This document shows, one piece after another, positions 1 to 4,763 of a stretch of DNA of 5,933 bases (its first letter is position 1; every line of letters starts with the position of its first letter). The stretch lies in NCBI GenBank assembly GCA_001801495.1, contig MGXW01000063.1, positions 1 through 5,933 on the forward strand. Direction: 5' to 3'. The notes under the pieces were generated by a model. That model ran no database searches, was not told the DNA's origin, and worked only from the letters and a program-made list of their open reading frames with translations. The DNA is from Gammaproteobacteria bacterium RIFCSPHIGHO2_12_FULL_37_34. Lineage in GTDB: Bacteria; Pseudomonadota; Gammaproteobacteria; DSM-16500. The translations under genes and the position numbers were made by a program.

Positions 1-159
1 CGAAGGAATCACTCAACAACTATTTATTTTGGAATGTTAAAACAAAAAAATAATCGCTGGATTGGGCATGCTTGGGTGCGTTGTGGTGACGTTTGGGTGG
101 TAGGGTTTCATGAAAATATATGCTATGGTATTAGTGGTATGTGCGCTTTAGTGGCTTAA
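1..159 (+). CDS. Lasso peptide B2-type (McjB-like) transglutaminase-fold protease, C-terminal end, partial
   Basis: Frame 1 is open from the window edge to TAA at 157-159, giving 52 codons of a protein whose start lies to the left. It reads IYFGMLKQ, then GHAWVRCGDVWVVG, and ends CALVA. This pattern is typical of the C-terminus of lasso peptide B2 proteins: a hydrophobic strand (often LxIGV), then HAWV with the catalytic His (here codon 23), then a short strand, a G and a hydrophobic tail. In that family a Cys-His-Asp papain/transglutaminase-like fold removes the leader peptide from the lasso precursor in the cytoplasm. The catalytic Cys would be upstream, outside the window, so activity cannot be judged. 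The PqqD-like gene converging on it at 298-597 supports the assignment. A general transglutaminase-like protein is the main alternative. Confidence 0.8.
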   Translation, partial: RRNHSTTIYFGMLKQKNNRWIGHAWVRCGDVWVVGFHENICYGISGMCALVA

Positions 160-263
160 TCATTTTAAAAATAGCAGCTTTGACCACAGTTGAAACCATT
201 ACGTTCAGTGGTTTAATATGCGCCATGTTTTGCGCTGGGCTAAGTCTTGATGTGAATTCTTAA
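141..263 (+). other. Possible 40-aa hydrophobic small ORF overlapping the B2 tail
   Basis: A GTG at 141 opens a 40-codon frame ending in TAA at 261-263. It starts inside the last codons of the B2-like gene in another frame. The product would be hydrophobic (GLIILKIAALTTVE near the N-terminus, GLICAMFCAGLSLDVNS at the C-terminus), consistent with one membrane segment. No convincing ribosome binding site precedes the GTG. It lacks the YxxPxLxxxG leader motif of lasso precursors, so I do not propose it as the substrate. It may be chance. Confidence 0.15.
193..214. repeat. Short inverted repeat between convergent genes
   Basis: AAACCA (193-198) and TGGTTT (209-214) are inverted copies separated by 10 nt, in the gap between the converging B2-like and PqqD-like genes. 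A bidirectional terminator would be expected here, but the stem is short, the loop is long, and only three T follow on the + side. This is a weak candidate at best. Confidence 0.2.
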
Positions 264-297
264 CAGAGAGCGTCAGTAGTGTAAGTAACGATCGAGC

Positions 298-597
298 TTA
301 AGGGACTATTTCAATTAGTTCTTCGGCAAGTAGTTGTGAAAGAAATGTAAGAATATCTGTTGCATGTTCTTTTTCTGTGATACTGTACTGTTTCGACAGG
401 AGGTAGATTACATTTCCAATTGATATCTGCTTGCTTAAGTACGACCAAATGTGTGAAGCAATCATATTGAACTCGTAGTAATTGTGATTTTTAATATTCA
501 ACAATACAGTGCCATCAGTTAGAGTGATACTAACTTGGTGTGAGGTCTGTATTATGTTAGTTGCATCAGAAAGTTGTACCATTGATTTAATTACCAT
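298..597 (-). CDS. PqqD-family RiPP recognition element (lasso peptide B1-like)
   Basis: The 99-aa product has the whole PqqD-fold pattern. TDGTVLLNIKN (about residues 27-37) is the paired strand region, YYEFN (40-44) follows, and then SHIW (48-51), where the helical part begins. A C-terminal helix pair ends in DILTFLSQLLAEELIEI. These winged-helix proteins bind the leader of a ribosomally made peptide and deliver it to the modifying enzyme. Stand-alone forms of about 80-100 aa serve as B1 proteins in lasso clusters, together with a B2 protease such as the one ending at 159. ATG at 597 is chosen because AGGGA lies upstream and the codon overlaps the stop of an 11-codon ORF (TAATG). ATG at 582 is an alternative start. 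The gene is probably co-transcribed with the cyclic-nucleotide-binding gene upstream. A PqqD homologue serving a different RiPP, or orphaned, is possible. Confidence 0.8.
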   Translation of the reverse strand: MVIKSMVQLSDATNIIQTSHQVSITLTDGTVLLNIKNHNYYEFNMIASHIWSYLSKQISIGNVIYLLSKQYSITEKEHATDILTFLSQLLAEELIEIVP

Positions 598-632
598 TAC
601 TTTTCTATCCCTAATATTTTAATATCCTTCAT
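597..632 (-). other. 11-aa leader ORF coupled to the PqqD-like gene
   Basis: ATG at 632-630 follows AGGA with 6 nt spacing and opens MKDIKILGIEK, ending at TAA (599-597). The last A of that stop is the first base of the ATG of the PqqD-like gene, a TAATG junction. This is the arrangement expected for translational coupling, where ribosomes ending the short ORF restart on the next gene. The peptide is too short to be a lasso precursor and carries no recognised motif. In an AT-rich sequence an ORF this short can arise by chance, so the junction and ribosome binding site are the only evidence. Confidence 0.3.
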
Positions 633-706
633 TGTTGATCCTGCATCTATCAGTGAATAAAGGTTTTACAATCCTCATTCTGGCTCATTACGAAGCCTAG
701 TTAAAG

Positions 707-737
707 ATAGCAGGGTCCATACTATCAGGGCTGCTAT
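707..737. repeat. 7-bp inverted repeat spanning the stop codon of the cNMP-binding gene
   Basis: ATAGCAG (707-713) and CTGCTAT (731-737) are perfect inverted copies with a 17-nt loop. On the - strand the TAG stop of the cNMP-binding gene (736-734) lies in the first arm. After the second arm the transcript has only CUUU, so it is a poor intrinsic terminator. It fits better as an intercistronic hairpin affecting mRNA stability or partial termination before the PqqD-like gene. On the + strand it is followed by TTATTT, which is slightly better for termination in that direction. Confidence 0.4.
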
Positions 738-1189
738 TTATTTGGTAAATTTTTGTCTAAATAAATCTGAGCAAATTTTCGCATGACTTCATTCACATGC
801 GGGTAAGCAAGAGCAAACCCATGAAATGCAGCTACACTAAATTGAAGCAGAGTCATGTCAGTGAGTGCAACAACTGTGGCGGTTCGAACACCCGATAATG
901 AATAAAAACCAAATTCATTTAGGCCAATCGCTTGTTCAGGACCTAATTGTGCAATCGATTGAAATTCAGATACGCCGTTTTTTAAATAGACATGCCTCAC
1001 ATCTGCTGTGCCACTCACTATTAAATAAACACTATCGACTATATCTCCTTCCATCACAATGGTTTCGCCACATTTGATATTTTTTTCATGTAATAATTCA
1101 ATCAGAATGTCACATTCCTTATCGTTTAATTGTGAAAAGCATGCTTGTTTTTTGATAAGGTCTTTCTTATCGGCTACATCGATAGACAT
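734..1189 (-). CDS. Stand-alone cyclic-nucleotide-binding-domain protein
   Basis: The 151-aa product is a single cNMP-binding domain of the CAP/FNR type, without the C-terminal helix-turn-helix. Helix A and the linker (about residues 11-38) are followed by GETIVMEGD (41-49), the usual 'G..i...Gd' strand, then YLIVSGTADV (55-64). The phosphate-binding cassette follows as NEFGFYSLSGVRTATVVA (91-108). E92 and R102 keep the E-x9-R spacing of CAP E72/R82, but the Gly before Glu is Asn91, so the ligand may be cAMP, another nucleotide, or lost. The ATG at 1189 has AAGGAAA upstream. The next gene downstream on the same strand, 136 nt away, is the PqqD-like gene, so it probably belongs to the same unit as a sensor or regulator. 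With no DNA-binding or enzymatic domain it must act through a partner; that role is inference. Confidence 0.85.
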   Translation of the reverse strand: MSIDVADKKDLIKKQACFSQLNDKECDILIELLHEKNIKCGETIVMEGDIVDSVYLIVSGTADVRHVYLKNGVSEFQSIAQLGPEQAIGLNEFGFYSLSGVRTATVVALTDMTLLQFSVAAFHGFALAYPHVNEVMRKFAQIYLDKNLPNK

Positions 1190-1251
1190 TTTTTAATTTC
1201 CTTGAATATTATATTTATTGTACCGATTAATCTTGATAGGTGCCAGAACCT

Positions 1252-1280
1252 CTCATAATGCAAATATTGGCTATTCTCAA
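1252..1280 (-). promoter_or_regulatory. Candidate sigma70 promoter of the cNMP-binding gene
   Basis: On the - strand TTGAGA (1280-1275, 5 of 6 to TTGACA) is followed after exactly 17 nt by TATGAG (1257-1252, 4 of 6 to TATAAT). Transcription would start near 1245 and give a leader of about 55 nt before the ATG at 1189. The -10 is mediocre, and AT-rich sequence yields many such matches. Confidence 0.4.
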
Positions 1281-1335
1281 TGCATTGATTTATAAAACGT
1301 GTAATTTCCGCTAATACGGATGACGCATTTATTGA

Positions 1336-1355
1336 TGTAAATTCAATAATTTACA
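1336..1355. promoter_or_regulatory. Perfect 20-bp inverted repeat, candidate operator
   Basis: TGTAAATT (1336-1343), CAAT, AATTTACA (1348-1355): arms of 8 bp with a 4-nt centre. The size and symmetry suit a dimeric repressor or activator. It lies about 55 bp upstream of the -35 candidate for the cNMP-binding gene, which is also a usual distance for an activator. It does not match the CAP consensus (TGTGA-N6-TCACA) or the FNR consensus. A hairpin at the end of a small transcript is the alternative. Confidence 0.4.
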
Positions 1356-1411
1356 ATGATAAATGGAAAATATATTTCTTTTGGCCTAAACATTTTATGG
1401 AGAGCGTAAAA

Positions 1412-1519
1412 ATGTGGGGGGTCGGTCGTAGTGCGTCACCTCGACATTTACTTCTAGCAAGCAGCAGCTACAACGCTCAAGTGGTGCTTAGATGCTTTTG
1501 TTCCTTCTTGGAAGGTTAG
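1412..1519 (+). other. Possible 35-aa ORF antisense to the antitoxin 3' end
   Basis: GGAGAG (1399-1404) stands 7 nt before an ATG at 1412, an almost ideal ribosome binding site. The frame runs 35 codons to TAG at 1517-1519, and most of it overlaps the 3' end of the antitoxin gene on the other strand. An in-frame ATG at 1397 would give 40 codons. The product starts MWGVGRSASPRHLLL and is later Cys/Phe-rich; I recognise no family. Because it lies antisense to a real gene it may be a shadow. Confidence 0.15.
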
Positions 1520-1801
1520 GCGTTTTTCACCTTTTTGCAGGATAACCTCATACCCAAAAGCATGAGCGATCTTTATCAAATTGCTTACCTTGATATCATG
1601 CTGCTTCCCTGAACGAAGGTCTTGAATTACTGAGGGAGAGAGATTAGCTTCTTTAGCTAATCCTCTGATTGATACATCATCGTCATCCATAATAGAAATC
1701 ATTAATTCAGAGAAAAGTAATTCTCTATAACCTTCTTCAAAAGCCTTTTTAAACTTTGGGTTCTTCATCTTTCTTTCAAAAGTAGATAATGGCTTATTCA
1801 T
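1454..1801 (-). CDS. higA: HigA-type antitoxin, XRE-family helix-turn-helix protein
   Basis: The ATG at 1801 is chosen over one at 1831 because GAGG lies 8 nt upstream and because the shorter form overlaps the toxin stop by only 8 nt (ATGAATAA). The product is 115 aa. An N-terminal helix-rich part is followed by a DNA-binding domain, IRGLAKEANLSPSVIQDLRSG, the usual 'laxxxGls.s.i..l..G' helix-turn-helix. It continues through VSNLIKIAHAFGYEVIL, the second half of the fold. As known for HigA/XRE antitoxins, it should bind and neutralise the toxin encoded just upstream and repress their shared promoter. The C-terminal tail after about residue 95, ending KHHLSVVAAAC, looks unconserved. The family assignment is firm; the exact TA subfamily name is less so. 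Confidence 0.85.
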   Translation of the reverse strand: MNKPLSTFERKMKNPKFKKAFEEGYRELLFSELMISIMDDDDVSIRGLAKEANLSPSVIQDLRSGKQHDIKVSNLIKIAHAFGYEVILQKGEKRLTFQEGTKASKHHLSVVAAAC

Positions 1802-2186
1802 AGTAGTTACCTCGCCTAACTCTGGTTTCATAGTCAGTTTTAATCTTTAATGCTCTGTCTTTTTCGTTCTTTGGTAGCTTGTCTGTCTTCTTATGAAAAC
1901 CGTTCGTCACAATAATTTTCTGTCCCTCGAAGAAGAAGCATAAGAATCTATGGGGCTTTGGTTTAAAGGCATAAATCTTGTCGCCTTCATTCCTAAATTT
2001 GGTTTTATTTTGAATTACCCCCCTGTTTCCTATGAGCTTAATTAATTCAAATAATTTGGCCTGTTCTTTTTCATCTAAGGACTCTAAATAATCTAAGGAG
2101 ATACTTTTCCCCTTGTTATCGAAATACCATTCAATGGTAAATTCTTCACCCTCGAAGGCTATATATTCTTTATGTTTAATATCCAT
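1794..2186 (-). CDS. higB: HigB/RelE-type toxin (Gp49-like family)
   Basis: The 130-aa protein resembles the phage-derived Gp49-like/HigB toxins. It has an N-terminal strand (FTIEWYFDNKGKS), a helix with DEKEQAKLFELIKLIGNRG, KTKFRNEGDKIYAFKPKPHRFLCFFFEGQKIIVTNGFHKKTDKLP, then a Lys/Arg-rich helix with EKDRALKIKTDYETR. The 'iyelr...yRvlyff....ivllhgF.KKt.ktP..ei..A' arrangement is the family hallmark, and here it reads IYAFKPKPHRFLCFFFEG and NGFHKKTDKLP. Members are ribosome-dependent or free mRNA endonucleases of the RelE superfamily. It precedes and overlaps the antitoxin gene, the gene order typical of HigBA. No clear Shine-Dalgarno stands before the ATG at 2186, which fits the very short leader predicted from the promoter at 2192-2220. 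Confidence 0.85.
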   Translation of the reverse strand: MDIKHKEYIAFEGEEFTIEWYFDNKGKSISLDYLESLDEKEQAKLFELIKLIGNRGVIQNKTKFRNEGDKIYAFKPKPHRFLCFFFEGQKIIVTNGFHKKTDKLPKNEKDRALKIKTDYETRVRRGNYYE

Positions 2187-2191
2187 AACTA

Positions 2192-2220
2192 AGTGTACTA
2201 CTAAACCGGTGCAGTTTCAA
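2192..2220 (-). promoter_or_regulatory. Candidate higBA promoter giving a near-leaderless toxin mRNA
   Basis: On the - strand TTGAAA (2220-2215, 5 of 6) and TACACT (2197-2192, 4 of 6) are separated by 17 nt. The -10 ends only 5 nt before the toxin ATG (2186), so transcription would start on or next to the start codon. The spacer contains the palindrome ACCGGT (2205-2210), a possible half of the operator bound by the antitoxin. An alternative start further upstream is suggested by a perfect TATAAT on the - strand at 2236-2231, although it lacks a good -35. Confidence 0.4.
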
Positions 2221-2267
2221 GGGGGGGTTGATTATAAAATGTTAGTGACACATAGACTTGTCCGGTT
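2204..2267. repeat. AACCGG/CCGGTT inverted repeat around a G-tract upstream of the toxin
   Basis: AACCGG (2204-2209) and CCGGTT (2262-2267) face each other across 52 bp containing seven consecutive G (2221-2227). The segment lies between the toxin gene and the end of the glycosyltransferase gene. It could be paired operator sites or a remnant of an inserted element. The GC-rich composition differs from the surroundings. Confidence 0.3.
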
Positions 2268-2277
2268 CTGTAGCACA

Positions 2278-3297
2278 TCAATTGTCAGCTAATAAATGAA
2301 GCCAGTTTTTGGTGACTTGCTGAAGTCTAAATTCATCTTTACCTTGTATGATAGGACGTTTTGTGCGCCATTCATCAATTTTTCTAATAACCGCCTTGAT
2401 GCGTTTACCATTCACTAATTGAATAGGATCGCTTAGTACTTCTTTTGCTGATCCAACAGGATGTGCAAGCACAGGTGTGCCAACCGCATTAGCTTCTGCA
2501 TAGATTAAACCAAATGTCTCAGCACGTTTAGTTTGTGGATAGAAAACACAAAGCGATCGTCTCACCTGCTCCATGACTTGATAATGCGGAATCGTTCCTA
2601 ATACCTGTACACTGTTTGGGATCGTAATGGTACTATCCCAATTTCCCGGATTACAAATAAGCAATTTCATATCAGGAAATTGCTTAAGAATGTTAACAAA
2701 TAATTTTAAACATTCTGCTAATCCTTTATGTGGTGAACTTAAAAAAATAAGTTGATTGGGATCCCATTTGGTATAATCAGGATAGAGCAAATCATCAATC
2801 GGGTTATAGATAACAGATACTTTAATAGCAGGGTTGATCCGTTTTAAAGCGCGAAAAGGCTGATACCATGCGGGCTTTAAGCGTTTAATAATGGTTTGTT
2901 TATGAAAATGTGATACCGCTATAATTTCATATTTATGTTTACGTAATGCGTGATTCGTTATGTATAAATCTCTTGGTGGTAAATTATGAATCCAGAAATA
3001 ATGTTTAGCTTGTGGAAATAACTCACCTACTCGGTTAATCCATTCATATTCACGTAATAATACCACTGCATCAGGGGTAAGCCGATTAGCAGATGCTAAT
3101 GAAATGTATTGTACACCATCAAAATCACAATCATCTTGAGAAGACCTGCAATGTTGAGCAATATAAACCGTGTGATTATTTTTCAATGAATGCGCAATGC
3201 GAATAATGGTTGCTTCCGTACCACCCAAGCCTCTTTCATAAAGGGTTGTATGATGATAAAGAGTGGGTGTTGCTACATCATAAAATAAAAGGTTCAT
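2278..3297 (-). CDS. GT4-type (GT-B fold) glycosyltransferase
   Basis: The 339-aa protein has the layout of a family 4 retaining glycosyltransferase. An N-terminal Rossmann half starts MNLLFYDVATP and carries the acceptor-side loop GLGGTEATIIRIAHSL (23-38). The interdomain part has WIHNLPP and later IYNPID. The C-terminal nucleotide-sugar half has FLSSPHKGL (the 'gr....KG' position), VLGTIPHYQVMEQVRRS and finally AETFGLIYAEANAVGTPV. The last contains the E-x7-E pair (E260, E268) that contacts the donor sugar nucleotide. There is no signal peptide or membrane segment, so it is likely cytosolic. Donor and acceptor cannot be told. No other envelope or polysaccharide gene is nearby, so the pathway is unknown. 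The ATG at 3297 has no strong ribosome binding site. It is transcribed divergently from the sphingomyelinase-like gene. Confidence 0.88.
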   Translation of the reverse strand: MNLLFYDVATPTLYHHTTLYERGLGGTEATIIRIAHSLKNNHTVYIAQHCRSSQDDCDFDGVQYISLASANRLTPDAVVLLREYEWINRVGELFPQAKHYFWIHNLPPRDLYITNHALRKHKYEIIAVSHFHKQTIIKRLKPAWYQPFRALKRINPAIKVSVIYNPIDDLLYPDYTKWDPNQLIFLSSPHKGLAECLKLFVNILKQFPDMKLLICNPGNWDSTITIPNSVQVLGTIPHYQVMEQVRRSLCVFYPQTKRAETFGLIYAEANAVGTPVLAHPVGSAKEVLSDPIQLVNGKRIKAVIRKIDEWRTKRPIIQGKDEFRLQQVTKNWLHLLADN

Positions 3298-3365
3298 AGG
3301 TGTGGTGTACTCTAATCATGGATTTTATAGTAGTCAGGAAACTAATTTCATGATAATTCTATAGA
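3298..3365. promoter_or_regulatory. Divergent promoter region between glycosyltransferase and sphingomyelinase-like gene
   Basis: Only 68 bp separate two divergent start codons. Overlapping -10-like hexamers occur at TTTATAGT (3324-3331): TATAGT read on the + strand and TATAAA read on the - strand. Neither has a convincing -35 at the right distance. No clear Shine-Dalgarno stands before the + strand ATG at 3366. The two genes probably share this short control region. Confidence 0.3.
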
Positions 3366-4763
3366 ATGAAAAAAGTCCTTACTTCATGGATTATAAGTTT
3401 GCTCATCACAACGGCTGTGCATGCCGAAGTAATGGGTGGTTACACATTCATCATTTTAACCAATAATACAAAAACAAATTTAAATCTTAAAATTCATCTT
3501 ACCACAAAAGACATTTTTTTCAAAAAAGGTAGGGATTGGGATGGCAATACTCTCACGCTAGCACCGTATGAAAGTAAACAGGTGCTTTGGTTTAGCCGAA
3601 ATATAAATGTCAAAGCAAATCAGTTATATGAATTTGATATCGCCATACAACAACCATGGAATCAACCTTTTGTTTTTTCTATTACAGAAAAAGGGAAAGC
3701 TATTTATGGTTCTGATCTATACAGCGAGCTTACTCTTCCATTACAAAATAAACAAAAAATATTAACGAATCATCATTTTCAACTATTTACTGCTGATTTC
3801 TTTGGGAAAACCTATCAACTCTATGCGCGACTATGGACACCAACAGGAAAGTTATTTGATAATTATCATTTTACTATCAGTGAAGCAGAAATAAGCGCGT
3901 CGCATCTTGACACACCGCAAAAATTACATGTATTAACTTATAACACACAATTCATGCCATTTTATGCGAATGTAGTCAATAACCTTAATCATCCAACTAT
4001 TCGAGCACAAGATATTCCGAAAAAAATTTCTACTTATGATGTTGTGATTTTAGAAGAAGTGTTTGATCAAGATTTACGAATAACGTTAACCAATCTCATG
4101 CGCATGTATTACCCTTATCACACGAAGGTTGTAGGCTATCGTACCACTAAAGCGTTATCGGGTGGCGTAATGATTTTTAGCAAATGGCCAATTTTGAAAG
4201 AAGACCAAGTGGTTTATCAAGCAAGTGCGGATATTGATCGATTAGCCGCAAAAGGTGCTATTTACGCTGCGATCAATAAAATGGGCATCCTGTATCATGT
4301 GTTTGGTACACATTTGCAATCGGCGAACGCACATGGTGGTGAGGATGCGCGTGAAAAACAATTGCAAGAATTAGCATATTTTATTGAGAGTTTAAACATT
4401 TCGCACCATCAAGCTGTTGTAATAGGCGGTGATTTTAATATTGATCCTCTGAAACCACAATTTTATTTTTTACAACAGGCACTGCATGTTGGCTTGCCAG
4501 AAAACATTGGCTATCCCTATTCTGCTGACAGTTACATTAACACCATGAAGGTTGGTTATAGTCGCAATCGAATAGATTATGTTTTCTATAGTCATTTACA
4601 TCTCAAACCAAAACTAACTTATAATAAAATATTTATTTTGCGCGATTTAGATAACGAAAAAATGTGGCCCGCTTTTGATCTTTCTGATCATTTCCCAGTA
4701 GCAGGCTTTTTTGAGTTTGATCGAGTAGGTGGTGACTCGATTAAAAACTCGAATTCGCGTTAA
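3366..4763 (+). CDS. Secreted sphingomyelinase C-like phosphodiesterase (EEP/DNase I fold)
   Basis: The 465-aa product begins with a Sec signal peptide, MKKVLTSWIISLLITTAVHA, with cleavage after VHA (residue 20). About 160 residues of beta-rich sequence follow that I do not recognise, then an endonuclease/exonuclease/phosphatase domain (about 187-452). Its motifs come in the order of bacterial neutral sphingomyelinases: LTYNTQFMP (N193), LEEVFDQ (metal ligand E231), FGTHLQSAN (H316), GGDFNIDP (D356, N358), NRIDYVF (D404) and LSDHFPV (D441, general-base H442). The EEVFD and GTHLQ forms favour sphingomyelinase over nuclease members. MWPAF just before the last motif sits where the membrane-contacting aromatic hairpin of the Bacillus cereus enzyme lies. 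It would cleave sphingomyelin to ceramide and phosphocholine outside the cell or in a host vacuole. All catalytic residues are present. Substrate choice is inferred from motifs. Confidence 0.85.
   Translation: MKKVLTSWIISLLITTAVHAEVMGGYTFIILTNNTKTNLNLKIHLTTKDIFFKKGRDWDGNTLTLAPYESKQVLWFSRNINVKANQLYEFDIAIQQPWNQPFVFSITEKGKAIYGSDLYSELTLPLQNKQKILTNHHFQLFTADFFGKTYQLYARLWTPTGKLFDNYHFTISEAEISASHLDTPQKLHVLTYNTQFMPFYANVVNNLNHPTIRAQDIPKKISTYDVVILEEVFDQDLRITLTNLMRMYYPYHTKVVGYRTTKALSGGVMIFSKWPILKEDQVVYQASADIDRLAAKGAIYAAINKMGILYHVFGTHLQSANAHGGEDAREKQLQELAYFIESLNISHHQAVVIGGDFNIDPLKPQFYFLQQALHVGLPENIGYPYSADSYINTMKVGYSRNRIDYVFYSHLHLKPKLTYNKIFILRDLDNEKMWPAFDLSDHFPVAGFFEFDRVGGDSIKNSNSR
4746..4761. repeat. Imperfect palindrome at the junction of two convergent genes
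   Basis: AAC-T-CGAATTCG-C-GTT is a 16-bp palindrome with one mismatched pair, at the very end of the sphingomyelinase-like gene. It overlaps the shared TTAA (4760-4763) that supplies stop codons to both convergent genes. It has no T-tract and a core with no loop, so it does not look like an intrinsic terminator. No terminator is visible between the two genes. Confidence 0.3.

Larger units (their letters stand above)
1190..1453. other. Gene-poor AT-rich intergenic region
   Basis: This stretch between the cNMP-binding gene and the higBA module holds the promoter candidate at 1252-1280 and the perfect inverted repeat at 1336-1355. It also has a smaller TCCG-N6-CGGA inverted repeat (on the + strand TTCCGCTAATACGGAT, around 1307-1322) and a G-tract near 1416-1421. 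The only open frames are very short and without good ribosome binding sites, except one starting at 1412 that runs antisense into the antitoxin gene. Confidence 0.6.

Noticed and set aside
598..733. Lasso precursor peptide in the gap between the cNMP-binding and PqqD-like genes
   Set aside because: The frames there (for example a 19-codon one starting MRIVKPLF) lack a ribosome binding site, a leader motif and a core with Gly1 and Asp/Glu at 7-9.
865..1077. 70-codon + strand ORF inside the cNMP-binding gene
   Set aside because: It is antisense to a well-supported domain and its translation resembles no protein family; it is a shadow frame.
1802..1831. Antitoxin start at ATG 1831, adding ten residues
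   Set aside because: ATG 1801 has GAGG at proper spacing and gives the usual short toxin/antitoxin overlap; the extra residues are encoded within the toxin gene.
1384..2270. higBA as an integron gene cassette with an attC site
   Set aside because: TA cassettes are common in integrons, but no GTTRRRY/RYYYAAC core pair with the expected folded attC arrangement is seen on either side.
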